64,000 nt of DNA, taken from an uncultured Lachnospiraceae bacterium (GTDB lineage Bacteria > Bacillota > Clostridia > Lachnospirales > Lachnospiraceae). The position numbers and the translations under genes were made by a program. Below, one piece after another: positions 32,865-41,893 of this stretch. Position 1 is the first letter of the stretch, and each line of letters starts with the position of its first letter. Location: assembly GCA_934320845.1 (NCBI GenBank), contig CAKRFU010000003.1, positions 1 through 64,000 on the forward strand, given 5' to 3'. The notes beneath the pieces are model-generated. The model worked only from the letters and a program-made list of their open reading frames with translations, was not told where the DNA came from and did no database searches.

Positions 32865-34313
32865 ATGAGATTAAATAAGACTAAAAAGAACAATGTGAAA
32901 AAAAGAGGGATGGCACTGCTGCTTGGTGTGTCATTATGCATGTCAATGTTTTTTGATGTTCAGAGCAGCAATGTTTCAGCAGCAAAACATTCATCAAAAT
33001 TAAAAAAAGCTGAGGTAGTGGATGCTGACGATGATGAAGAAGTTAAAGAGGATAAGGATATTGTATTCGATGCGTCTAATGAAGATGGGGAATACGCAGT
33101 TTCAGTAAATGACAGTGGTGCATTCTCCGTTATCAATTATGAAAATTCGGACAAAGCAGTAGAGTCAATAAAGTGGAGCACAGGTGATGAAAATATTATA
33201 AAGATTGAGGACTCGGCTGATTTTAAAGCAAATTATACGGCGTTAAGTCCCGGAAGAGTAAACGTATATGCAGATGTTACATACAGCAGAAACGATGCGA
33301 GTGAACAGGATGATACATATGATGATGACGATTCAAGTTACTGGGACAGATATACATTTAGTCTTTGTGTATATCCTGATATGTCGGGTGTTGAGCTGAC
33401 AAGCACAAGCCAGACAAAATATATAACAGCGTATGATTACAATACGGAATTTACTTTTGATTTGAAGAGTGACATTTTGCTTGATGAAGATAATCCGGAT
33501 GTAGGATTTGAAGCAAAAAGTTCAAATAAATCAATGTCTGTATCAGCTTCCTTAAAAGATAATGTTGTTTCGATATGGGCATATAAAGCGGGTCAGACAA
33601 AAGTAACATTTAAAATATACGATAAAGAGTTTGAAGTCAGCATTAAGGTTGTGAAAATATCGATAAATAAAAATACACTGCTCATAATAAAAGGAAGAAC
33701 TGCAAATGTTAAATTAAAAGGTGTATCGAAGGGAATAAAGTGGTCATCAAACAGAAAGAAAATTGCAAGTGTTAATTCAAAAGGCAAAATTAAGGGCAGA
33801 AGAATAGGAACTGCTGTTATAATAGCAAATGTAAATGGAACAAAAGTAGGATGTGCCGTATCAGTTGTATCACCTAAAGTTTACAATGTTATAAAGAAAG
33901 GCCGCAGTATTGCAAAGGGAACATACAGCCAGCCTAGAAGAATGCAAAGAGGATATTACGACTGCAGTTCTTTGGTATGGCGTGCATACTCAAGATACGG
34001 AACTTATTTTGGTGCAAGGAGTTATGCACCGGTAGCAGCAGATATATGTAAATGGTGCTGGAGTTCAAAGAGTAAGAGAATAAGTTCAGGTTTAAAAGAC
34101 AGCCAGATACAAAATATGAAACTGAGAGCCGGAGATATTATATTTAAGACAGGTGCCAAGAACGGAAGGTATAAAGGAATTTACCATGTTGAGATGTTCG
34201 CAGGTTATAGCTGTATTGGATTTAACTCAAAAGGAAAACCGAATTTAACTGCTGTATGGGTTAACAGGTCACAGGGATATTATGCATATGGTTCGCTTGT
34301 TGCAAGACCATAG
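32865..34313 (+). CDS. Secreted NlpC/P60 peptidase with bacterial Ig-like (Big_2) domain
   Basis: A 482-residue exported protein. The signal peptide (to about residue 40, VSAA) follows a basic N-terminus. Next come an acidic stretch (residues 52-66), two beta-rich regions, and a Big_2-like domain (about 262-335: INKNTLLIIKGRTANVKLKGVSKGIKWSSNRKKIASVNSKGKIKGRRIGTAVI). The C-terminal NlpC/P60-like domain has Cys367 in YYDCSSLVWRAY and His441 in GIYHVEMFAGY. Such enzymes cut peptidoglycan stem peptides or related amides at the surface. It stands upstream of a group of envelope-polymer genes. No sortase or cell-wall anchor motif is seen. Confidence 0.85.
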   Translation: MRLNKTKKNNVKKRGMALLLGVSLCMSMFFDVQSSNVSAAKHSSKLKKAEVVDADDDEEVKEDKDIVFDASNEDGEYAVSVNDSGAFSVINYENSDKAVESIKWSTGDENIIKIEDSADFKANYTALSPGRVNVYADVTYSRNDASEQDDTYDDDDSSYWDRYTFSLCVYPDMSGVELTSTSQTKYITAYDYNTEFTFDLKSDILLDEDNPDVGFEAKSSNKSMSVSASLKDNVVSIWAYKAGQTKVTFKIYDKEFEVSIKVVKISINKNTLLIIKGRTANVKLKGVSKGIKWSSNRKKIASVNSKGKIKGRRIGTAVIIANVNGTKVGCAVSVVSPKVYNVIKKGRSIAKGTYSQPRRMQRGYYDCSSLVWRAYSRYGTYFGARSYAPVAADICKWCWSSKSKRISSGLKDSQIQNMKLRAGDIIFKTGAKNGRYKGIYHVEMFAGYSCIGFNSKGKPNLTAVWVNRSQGYYAYGSLVARP

Positions 34314-34352
34314 TTAAGAAAATATACCCGCAAAACTTGATGGAGAATTGTT

Positions 34353-35300
34353 GTGATTACTATTGTTATGGCGGCCTACAATGGTCAGGAATATATAAAT
34401 GAACAGTTGGAGTCTATCAAAAACCAGACTTATAAGAATTGGAAGCTGGTTGTAAGAGACGATGGGAGCAGTGACAAAACTGTAGATATTTTAAGAAAAT
34501 TCGCTAAAGAAGTGGAACAGGAAGTTATAATAAAAGTTAACGAAGAACCAAGTGGTTCGGCAAAGAGAAATTTTGCACGTCTTTTACAGGATGTGCAAAA
34601 TGACTCCTATGTTATGTTCACGGATCAGGATGATATATGGAAAAAAGACAAGATAGAAGTTACCTACAATGCGATGCTTAACGCTGAAAAAAAGTATGGC
34701 AGTAAGACACCGATACTTGTTCATGGTGACGTTGAAGTTATAGATGGAAGTGGAAATGTTCTTTCGGAGTCGATGTTTAATTTATCTCATATAGATGCAA
34801 ATTCAGAGTTGTCTAAAATTATCATTCAGAATCATGTCACAGGCTGTACGATGATGTGTAACAGGAGTCTTTCAGCGGGGATTGCAAAATATTTGTCTGA
34901 TGACAGAGTTATTATGCATGACTATTTTGCAGCATTATATGCGGCAGTGTTTGGAAAGATAATAGTTTTAGAAAGACCGATGTTGAGCTATAGGCAGCAT
35001 GGGGATAACAGCGTGGGAGCAAAGAATAACAACAATATATTTTACCTTGCAAAGAGATTAAGCCAGGGAAGAAGAAGTTATAAAAATGCGATGCAAGAGT
35101 CAGAAGACCAGATTGCATTTTTTGTCAGTTTATACAAGGATGAAATGATTGAAAAAAAATTTGTCAGACAGTATGAACTTATGAAAGAATATTCTGTTCT
35201 TAACAGACATTCAAAAATTTACCGTATAATTTTCTACATGAAAAAAAATGTATGGAAAAAGGGAACAATAAGAAAAATAATGCAGATTATCTGGGGGTAG
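34353..35300 (+). CDS. Family 2 glycosyltransferase
   Basis: A 315-residue GT2 enzyme with ITIVMAAYNGQEYINEQLESIKNQTYKNWKLVVRDDGSSDKT, the donor/metal motif MFTDQDDIW and the acceptor-side HDYFAALYAAVFG and LSYRQHGDNSVG. This pattern is typical of rhamnosyltransferases for surface polysaccharide. Start is GTG 34353 with GGAG upstream. The TagF-like gene starts two bases after its stop, so the two should act in the same cell-wall polymer pathway. Confidence 0.85.
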   Translation: MITIVMAAYNGQEYINEQLESIKNQTYKNWKLVVRDDGSSDKTVDILRKFAKEVEQEVIIKVNEEPSGSAKRNFARLLQDVQNDSYVMFTDQDDIWKKDKIEVTYNAMLNAEKKYGSKTPILVHGDVEVIDGSGNVLSESMFNLSHIDANSELSKIIIQNHVTGCTMMCNRSLSAGIAKYLSDDRVIMHDYFAALYAAVFGKIIVLERPMLSYRQHGDNSVGAKNNNNIFYLAKRLSQGRRSYKNAMQESEDQIAFFVSLYKDEMIEKKFVRQYELMKEYSVLNRHSKIYRIIFYMKKNVWKKGTIRKIMQIIWG

Positions 35301-35302
35301 TT

Positions 35303-36481
35303 ATGACAAAGATATTTAAAGCAATAAAGGTTGCATGTAAATATTTTGTAATGTTTCTTACTATGCTGATGCCGAGAGATTATCGATTGTGTGTATGCGG
35401 AGCATGGCTTGGAGAGAGATTTGCCGACAATTCAAAACAGTTGTTTATAGAAGCGTCAAACAGAAATGATATAAGAGCAGTATGGATATCAAAAGATATT
35501 GAAATTGTTGAACAGATTAGAAATCAGGGTTATGAAGCTTATTTGTGGGGAACAAAAGAGGCAATATGGGTTCAGCTTCGTGCGAAATATGCTGTGATTT
35601 CAAACGGGATAAGTGACCTTGAACATACATTTCTTGGAAACGCAGTGATTATAGATTTGTGGCATGGTGTACCCCTGAAAAAAGTATGTTATGACAATAA
35701 ATATGAAAAAAACTGGGACAGTCCTAAACAAAAACTTAGGGACAGTCTTATTTATATACCGCTTGGAAAAATGTATTTTGTGGCAACAAGTGAAATGTTT
35801 GTGCCTATTTACCAGAGTGCATTCAGAAGAAAAAAAAGCCAGATAATATGTCTCGGCCAGCCCAGAAGTGATATTTTTTTTGAGGAAAAAAAGCCGGAAC
35901 CGTATTTCCCTGGAAAAAATATCATTTTGTACTGTCCGACACACAGAAATGAGGGAAAAGAGCAGATTCACATAAATGAATTGTTTGATTTGGAAAGATT
36001 GGAGAATTACCTTTCACAGAAAGATTACTATTTTGTGATAAAAAAACATTTCTATCACAGAGAAGAAGTTGAAAATTTGGATAAGTATCCTCATATAATT
36101 GATGCTACGAGAGAGGATATAGATACACAGGTACTGATTATAGAATCAAAAGCACTTATAACAGATTATTCAAGTATTTATATTGATTATCTTCTGCTTG
36201 ATAAACCGTTGTTATTTTACTGTTATGACTATGAACATTATCTTGAGAAAGACAGAGAGATGTATTTTGACTATGAGGATGTAACGCCGGGCAACAAAGC
36301 AAAGGATTTTGATGAACTGTTTAAACAGATATGCGGTGTGATTGAGAATGGAGACGATTATGGAAGAAAAGAAAGAGAAAAAGTAAAAAATATGTTTTAC
36401 TGCAAAGAAGGTCAGGGACCGGTTGGAAATATTCTTATTGACATGATGGTTAAAAGGGAGATTGGAAAAAATAATGATTGA
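35303..36481 (+). CDS. CDP-glycerol:glycerophosphate glycerophosphotransferase family protein (TagF/TagB-like)
   Basis: A 392-residue member of the Glyphos_transf family, which adds glycerol phosphate (or ribitol phosphate) from CDP-activated donors to teichoic-acid-like or capsular polymers. VIIDLWHGVPLKKV and the ALITDYSSIYIDYLLLDKPLLFYCYD block, with its Ser-Ser pair, are the family's catalytic motifs. A hydrophobic stretch near residues 10-24 could attach it to the membrane. GGGGGT at 35293-35298 selects ATG 35303. It overlaps the next gene by eight bases. Confidence 0.88.
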   Translation: MTKIFKAIKVACKYFVMFLTMLMPRDYRLCVCGAWLGERFADNSKQLFIEASNRNDIRAVWISKDIEIVEQIRNQGYEAYLWGTKEAIWVQLRAKYAVISNGISDLEHTFLGNAVIIDLWHGVPLKKVCYDNKYEKNWDSPKQKLRDSLIYIPLGKMYFVATSEMFVPIYQSAFRRKKSQIICLGQPRSDIFFEEKKPEPYFPGKNIILYCPTHRNEGKEQIHINELFDLERLENYLSQKDYYFVIKKHFYHREEVENLDKYPHIIDATREDIDTQVLIIESKALITDYSSIYIDYLLLDKPLLFYCYDYEHYLEKDREMYFDYEDVTPGNKAKDFDELFKQICGVIENGDDYGRKEREKVKNMFYCKEGQGPVGNILIDMMVKREIGKNND

Positions 36482-37604
36482 CAAAAAAATCAAAATTGTG
36501 GAACCAAAAGCTCAAAACAGTGAGATTATGGATACCTGTAAAAAATTATGGAAAAATAATTTTGATGACAGTGAAAAATATGTGAAATATTATTTCGATG
36601 ACAGATGGAAAGAAAGTACAACATTTTTGTGTGATGATAAAAGTATGTTACACTTAAATCCATACGACATGAAATTATTTGGAGAGAAAAAGAGAATATT
36701 TTATATCGTGGGTGTATGCACAGATAAAGAATACAGGCACAATGGATATATGGATTTTGTGTTAAAAACTGTTTTTGAAAAATTATATAATGAAAACGCT
36801 CCGTTTGTGTATCTTATGCCTGCATCAGAAAAAATATATACTCCATATGGATTTAGGGGAATGTACAATGTTACCTCTTTTAAAGCTTTGGAAAAAGAGA
36901 CTGGTAGCAGAGTTTATAATGACGGTAAACATTCCTATGACATAAAAGAATTTGATGATTTGTCTAAGAGAGAAAAAATTGAACTATCAAAGTATGCATC
37001 AATGAAGCTTGAGAGAGAGTTTGAATGTTTTGTTCATAGGGATAGCAGTTACTTTGAACATAAAAATAAAGAGATGAAAGCGTGTGATGGGTCTGTGCTC
37101 ATTTTGATGAGAAATGAGGAAATCAGGGGATATGCAATGTATTTATGTGAGGATGAACCGGAAGTTGTTGAGATGGTTGTCGATAAAGAGTATACGGATA
37201 TATTTGTTGAAAAACTTTTTGAGTATGCCGCTTATAGGGCAGAAAATGAAGTCATGGACATGAAAATTATATTTGACGAGTCGTATTTTATAAAAGAACA
37301 AAACAGAAGTTTTGCTTTTTTTATTTCTGAGAAAAATACGGAAAAAATGCTTATGGCAAGAATTATAGACATTAAAGCATTTGTTGAGATGATAAGGTTA
37401 AAGGAGTGTACTGAGGAATATCATGTAGAGATAACTGATGACTTTATTAAAGAGAATAGTGGAAGATGGGATATAATACTTTCTGATAAAAGTGTTATAA
37501 AAAATGGGGGAAGCGATGAGAATAAATATCAAAAAATGACGATTGCAGAGTTTGGTGATATATTATTTTCAAAGATTAAATTTTATCTTAATGAAATGGT
37601 TTGA
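36474..37604 (+). CDS. GNAT acetyltransferase, Eis-like with C-terminal domain
   Basis: A 376-residue protein with a GNAT domain (IVGVCTDKEYRHNGYMDFVLKTVFEKLYNENAPFVYLMPASEKIYTPYGF) followed by a second acetyltransferase-like half and a C-terminal region, the layout of Eis-type enzymes. Acetyl-CoA-binding RHNGYM departs slightly from the usual R-x-x-G-x-G/A. Substrates in other bacteria include lysines and aminoglycosides; here the target is unknown. The start overlaps the TagF-like stop (ATGATTGA), so it belongs to that operon. Confidence 0.75.
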   Translation: MIDKKIKIVEPKAQNSEIMDTCKKLWKNNFDDSEKYVKYYFDDRWKESTTFLCDDKSMLHLNPYDMKLFGEKKRIFYIVGVCTDKEYRHNGYMDFVLKTVFEKLYNENAPFVYLMPASEKIYTPYGFRGMYNVTSFKALEKETGSRVYNDGKHSYDIKEFDDLSKREKIELSKYASMKLEREFECFVHRDSSYFEHKNKEMKACDGSVLILMRNEEIRGYAMYLCEDEPEVVEMVVDKEYTDIFVEKLFEYAAYRAENEVMDMKIIFDESYFIKEQNRSFAFFISEKNTEKMLMARIIDIKAFVEMIRLKECTEEYHVEITDDFIKENSGRWDIILSDKSVIKNGGSDENKYQKMTIAEFGDILFSKIKFYLNEMV

Positions 37605-37630
37605 AAATTTGACTGACAGTGTTGTATAAT
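37601..37630 (+). promoter_or_regulatory. Promoter of the 58-residue protein and C39-like peptidase
   Basis: TTGAAA (37601-37606), 18 bases, perfect TATAAT (37625-37630); the -35 box overlaps the preceding stop codon. Confidence 0.55.
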
Positions 37631-37670
37631 GTATTATTATTATTTAAAAAGATATTAAGGAAGTGGTATT

Positions 37671-37847
37671 ATGGCAGATACAGGATATACATTTTGGAAT
37701 AAAGAAATAGATAGATTAAAAGATGGAAAAAGCAAATATGAATGGGATGAACTTGAAGAACTTATAACAGATGCATTTGAGGATGAGAAAATTACTTCGG
37801 ATGAATTTGATAAACTTATGGAAAAGCTTATGGAACAGGAAATGTAG
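37671..37847 (+). CDS. Small acidic protein, 58 residues, unknown function
   Basis: The frame begins MADTGYTFWNKEIDRLKDGK and ends LMEKLMEQEM. It is strongly acidic and predicted helical, with no signal peptide, cysteine or double-glycine leader. AAGGAAG precedes the ATG at a good distance and a promoter lies 40 bases upstream. The C39-like peptidase gene starts 45 bases after its stop, so they share a transcript. Not recognised; the coding call rests on the promoter, ribosome binding site and codon use resembling neighbouring genes. Confidence 0.65.
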   Translation: MADTGYTFWNKEIDRLKDGKSKYEWDELEELITDAFEDEKITSDEFDKLMEKLMEQEM

Positions 37848-37892
37848 TCAGATGATACGGTAAAGCGGTATCAAGAGAGGGGCTTTGATAAA

Positions 37893-38861
37893 TTGACACG
37901 TGATGAACTTGAGTATAGAAGATATTTAGAGCGAAGGATACGCAGGAGAAAACGAAGAAGGCAGGTTATGATAGCCAGAGCCATTCTCATTATAGTTATA
38001 TCGCTGGCGGCATTCGGAATTTTTTCGATTGTAAAAAGAGTGATGTCAGGCGGCAGTGATAAAAAACAGGTGGAATATACAAAAAAAACTGTTGTTGAAA
38101 CAATTAAACCGACAAAGATTCCCGAAAGTACAGCAGAGAGTGTACCGGAAAATGTACCAAAAGGTTATGAAGATGTTTACAACAAACTGCTAAAAATCCA
38201 GGGAAAATACAATGGTGTTGACGATATAATCATGAATATATCAAAATATCCTAAAAAGCTTTTGGAATTGGCAGTAAAAAATCCGGAGACGATAGATTTT
38301 GTCTCAAATTATCCAAAGCATGATAATGATACTGAGGCAACGGGCAGACTCAGTACAAAGGAAATCGAAAAAGGAATTCCTTTATTGCAGCAGTGGGACA
38401 ACAGATGGGGATATGTAAAATATGGAGATTCCATAATAGGGGTAAATGGATGTGGACCTACATGCCTTGCAATGGTATATGCAGGAATTACCAAAGATAC
38501 AGCGATGACACCGGCTGACATAGCGCAGTATTGTTCAAATAATAATTATTATAACAGTGATACGGGAACGTCATGGACATTGATGACTGAGGGAGCGAAA
38601 GATTTGGAGCTTTCAGTCAGAAAAGTATCAGTAAATGCGTCAGCAATAAAAAATGAATTGAAACAGAAAAGACCGATGATATGCAGTATGTCACCGGGAG
38701 ATTTTACCACAGAAGGACATTTTATAGTTATAAGAGGAATTGATTCCAAGGGAAGACTTATCATAAATGACCCGAACAGTATGGCAAATTCAAAGAGAAG
38801 ATGGCAGATTGCAAGAGTTGTAAAACAGATTAAAGCGGCATGGAGCTATTCTCAGGATTAA
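37893..38861 (+). CDS. Membrane-anchored C39-like cysteine peptidase
   Basis: A 322-residue protein: an Arg/Lys-rich N-terminus (RRIRRRKRRRQ), one membrane helix (about 26-47) and an extracytoplasmic part. The C-terminal domain matches the Peptidase_C39_2 pattern, IPLLQQWDNRWGYVKYG, then Cys187 in NGCGPTCLAMVYAG, His276 in EGHFIVIRG and Asp293 in IINDPN. Such enzymes cleave peptides outside the cell; the target is unknown. Start TTG 37893 lies 11 bases after GAGAGGGG. It is cotranscribed with the 58-residue protein. Confidence 0.82.
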   Translation: MTRDELEYRRYLERRIRRRKRRRQVMIARAILIIVISLAAFGIFSIVKRVMSGGSDKKQVEYTKKTVVETIKPTKIPESTAESVPENVPKGYEDVYNKLLKIQGKYNGVDDIIMNISKYPKKLLELAVKNPETIDFVSNYPKHDNDTEATGRLSTKEIEKGIPLLQQWDNRWGYVKYGDSIIGVNGCGPTCLAMVYAGITKDTAMTPADIAQYCSNNNYYNSDTGTSWTLMTEGAKDLELSVRKVSVNASAIKNELKQKRPMICSMSPGDFTTEGHFIVIRGIDSKGRLIINDPNSMANSKRRWQIARVVKQIKAAWSYSQD

Positions 38862-38906
38862 AACGATATGCAAGTTTAAATATATTACACAGGATGGAGG
38901 CAGCAT

Positions 38907-41225
38907 ATGGATAATAGCGAGAAAAAAAATGTGGAATTAAATATAGACAACGGTGAACTTAAAACAAGTATGATTCCTGAGGATTTTACTGACCCTCAGA
39001 TTCTTTATGACAAGTTGATATCAATGATAAAAAAGTATCATCCGTCAGGAGATATTTCACAAATAGAAAAGGCATATAAAATTGCATACAAAGCACATGA
39101 CGGTCAGCTTAGAAAATCAGGTGAGCCATATATTATTCATCCGGTTTGTGTATGCATTATTCTTGCGGAACTGGAACTTGATAAAGAGACAATAGTTGCA
39201 GGAATGCTTCATGACGTTGTAGAAGACACGGTTATGACGAGTGAGGAGATTGCTGCTGAGTTTGGTGATGAAGTTGCACTTTTGGTGGACGGTGTTACAA
39301 AACTTACACAGTTAAATTATGTTGCCGACAAGGTAGAGGTACAGGCAGAGAATTTAAGAAAAATGTTTTTGGCAATGGCGAAAGACATACGAGTTATTCT
39401 GATTAAACTTGCCGACAGACTTCATAATCAGAGAACAATGCAGTATCAGACACCGGAAAAGCAGAAGGAAAAATCAAGAGAAACGCTCGATATTTATGCT
39501 CCTATTGCCGACAGGCTCGGTATATCGAAAGTTAAGGTAGAGCTTGACGATCTGGCATTCAGATACCTTGAACCGGAGGTATATAACAATCTTGTTGCAA
39601 GACTTGACAAGGGAAGAGTCAGACGTGAAGAATTTATTAAACAGATTGTCGCAGAAGTTGACAAGCACATAAAAGCAGCCGGCATAGAGGCAACTATTGA
39701 CGGAAGAGCAAAACATTATTTTAGTATCTACAAAAAAATGATAACACAGAACAAAAAGCTTGAGCAGATTTATGACCTTTTTGCTGTAAGAATCATTGTA
39801 GATACCGAGAGGGACTGTTATACTGCGCTTGGTGTTATTCATGAGATATATAAGCCTATTCCGGGGCACTTTAAAGATTATATTGCCATGCCTAAACCGA
39901 ATAATTATCAGTCGCTTCATACAACACTAATAGGACCTCAGGGACAGCCGTTTGAAATTCAGATAAGAACATACGAAATGCACAGGACAGCAGAATATGG
40001 TATTGCGGCACATTGGAAATATAAAGAAAATCAATATGGACACAATACTGCTGACAGCGAGGAAGAAAAACTTGCATGGCTTAGAAGAATTCTTGAATGG
40101 CAGAGAGATATGTCTGATAATAAAGAATTTTTAAGTCTGTTAAAGAGTGACCTTGATTTGTTCTCTGACCATGTATATTGTTTTACAAAAGACGGAGATG
40201 TAAAAAATCTTCCGGCTGATTCAACACCTATTGATTTTGCGTACGCTGTTCATAGTGCTGTCGGAAATAAGATGGTTGGTGCAAGGGTAAACGGAAATCT
40301 TGTTCCGATTGAATATAAGATACAAAATGGTGACAGAGTTGAGATAATCACTTCGCAGAATTCGAGAGGACCTAGCAGGGACTGGCTTTCAATTGTAAAG
40401 AGTACACAGGCGAAAAACAAGATAAATCAATGGTTCAGGTCACAGTACAAAGAGGAAAATATAGTAAAAGGAAAGGAACTTCTCACCAATTATTGTAAGG
40501 CACAGGGGATTGTGCTTTCAGATTTGGTTAAACCTGAGTATACGGATGCATGCAAGAAAAAGTATGGATTTAAGGACTGGGATTCAGTGCTTGCAGCTAT
40601 CGGACACGGCGGTTTAAAAGAAGGTCAGGTAATAAACAAACTTCAGGCAGAATACAAGAAGAAAAATCCTTCGTCACCTACAGATAAAGATATACTTGAG
40701 GCTGTCAATAACAACAATGCAATAACCGGAGCACAGCAGAATAAAGCTGCGTCGGTACGTTCTAAAAATGGAATTGTTGTTGCGGGAATTGATGATGTAT
40801 CTGTAAGATTTTCTAAATGCTGTAATCCTGTTCCGGGTGACGAGATAATAGGATTTGTTACAAGAGGAAGAGGTGTTTCGATACACAGAACGGATTGTAT
40901 AAATATGATGAATCTTTCTGAGGCAGACAGACACCGTATAATAGAAGCTGAGTGGCAGGTTAGTTCGGAAGGAAAGGATAACGAGCTTTATGATGCTGAA
41001 ATTATCATTTATGCTAATGACAGAATGGGATTGCTTTTGGAGATAACAAAAGTGTTTACTGAGATGAAAATAGATGTCAAATCAATGAATATAAGAACAA
41101 GCAAACAGGGAATAGCAACGATAAATGTGGGATTTGCGATACGTGGTGTCGAAGCTTTGCATGAAGTTACAAAGAAAGTAAGGCAGATAGAGGGCATCAA
41201 GGATATACAGAGAACACAAGCTTAA
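38907..41225 (+). CDS. rel: Bifunctional (p)ppGpp synthetase/hydrolase Rel
   Basis: A 772-residue stringent-response enzyme. The HD hydrolase domain is intact (IHPVCVCIILAELELDKETIVAGMLHDVVEDT, H102-D103). The synthetase domain has DRLHNQRTMQY, IYDLFAVRIIVDTERDCYTALG and GHFKDYIAMPKPNNYQSLHTT; the loop usually written RFKD in bifunctional enzymes reads HFKD (His321). TGS (VYCFTKDGDVKNLPADSTPIDFAYAVHSAVG), zinc-finger-like helical and ACT domains follow in the standard order. Both activities are expected. GGAGG precedes the ATG, and the metallo-hydrolase gene follows 27 bases on. Confidence 0.94.
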   Translation: MDNSEKKNVELNIDNGELKTSMIPEDFTDPQILYDKLISMIKKYHPSGDISQIEKAYKIAYKAHDGQLRKSGEPYIIHPVCVCIILAELELDKETIVAGMLHDVVEDTVMTSEEIAAEFGDEVALLVDGVTKLTQLNYVADKVEVQAENLRKMFLAMAKDIRVILIKLADRLHNQRTMQYQTPEKQKEKSRETLDIYAPIADRLGISKVKVELDDLAFRYLEPEVYNNLVARLDKGRVRREEFIKQIVAEVDKHIKAAGIEATIDGRAKHYFSIYKKMITQNKKLEQIYDLFAVRIIVDTERDCYTALGVIHEIYKPIPGHFKDYIAMPKPNNYQSLHTTLIGPQGQPFEIQIRTYEMHRTAEYGIAAHWKYKENQYGHNTADSEEEKLAWLRRILEWQRDMSDNKEFLSLLKSDLDLFSDHVYCFTKDGDVKNLPADSTPIDFAYAVHSAVGNKMVGARVNGNLVPIEYKIQNGDRVEIITSQNSRGPSRDWLSIVKSTQAKNKINQWFRSQYKEENIVKGKELLTNYCKAQGIVLSDLVKPEYTDACKKKYGFKDWDSVLAAIGHGGLKEGQVINKLQAEYKKKNPSSPTDKDILEAVNNNNAITGAQQNKAASVRSKNGIVVAGIDDVSVRFSKCCNPVPGDEIIGFVTRGRGVSIHRTDCINMMNLSEADRHRIIEAEWQVSSEGKDNELYDAEIIIYANDRMGLLLEITKVFTEMKIDVKSMNIRTSKQGIATINVGFAIRGVEALHEVTKKVRQIEGIKDIQRTQA

Positions 41226-41252
41226 ATATAAAAATTGAAATGGAGAGAACAG

Positions 41253-41885
41253 ATGAGTCAGTTAAAATGTGATTTCAGAGTTGTCGGACCGGTTCAGACC
41301 AATTGTTATTTTTTGTCAGATATGAATGGCGATTGTGTTGTTGTTGATCCGGGGGAGGAAGCGGCAAAAATAATAGATTATATAGAAAAGAAAGATTTGA
41401 AACCTGTTGCAATACTTCTTACACATGGTCATTTTGACCATATCGGTGCGGTTGATGAGGTAAGAGAAAAATATGGTATAAAGGTATATGCCGCAGCAGC
41501 AGAAAAAGAGACGCTTCAAAATCCGGACATAAATCTTTCATCGCAGTTTGGAGCAGGATTTACTGTAGAAGCCGATGAATATTTTGATGACGGTCAGGAG
41601 ATAGAGCTTCTTGGAGAAAAAGTAAGATGCATTCTGACACCCGGTCATACAAAGGGTGGAATGTGTTATTATTTCACAAACAGCGGAATGTTATTTTCAG
41701 GAGATACCCTGTTTCAGCAGTCAGTAGGAAGAACTGATTTTCCGGGAGGAAGTATGAGTGAGATAGTTCGTTCAATAAGGGAAAAATTATTTGTATTGCC
41801 TGACTATGTGAGGGTATATACAGGTCATGGAATGATGACCACGATAAAAGACGAAAAGATGTTAAATCCTTTTGCAGTTGAGTAG
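41253..41885 (+). CDS. Metallo-beta-lactamase-fold hydrolase (glyoxalase II-like)
   Basis: A 210-residue hydrolase with NCYFLSDMNGDCVVVDPGE, zinc motif THGHFDH, LTPGHTKGGMCYYF and LFSGDTLFQQSVGRTDFPGG. This compact form follows Rel in many Firmicutes; hydroxyacylglutathione hydrolase-type thioesterase activity is typical of the family, though glutathione is usually lacking in these organisms, so another thioester may be the substrate. ATG 41253 is supported by GGAGA; hemZ starts eight bases after the stop. Confidence 0.87.
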   Translation: MSQLKCDFRVVGPVQTNCYFLSDMNGDCVVVDPGEEAAKIIDYIEKKDLKPVAILLTHGHFDHIGAVDEVREKYGIKVYAAAAEKETLQNPDINLSSQFGAGFTVEADEYFDDGQEIELLGEKVRCILTPGHTKGGMCYYFTNSGMLFSGDTLFQQSVGRTDFPGGSMSEIVRSIREKLFVLPDYVRVYTGHGMMTTIKDEKMLNPFAVE

Positions 41886-41893
41886 GTGTTATT

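Noticed and set aside
36474..37604. Aminoglycoside resistance from the Eis-like acetyltransferase
   Set aside because: Eis-type proteins have many substrates, and the operon context points to the envelope; no resistance claim can be made from sequence.
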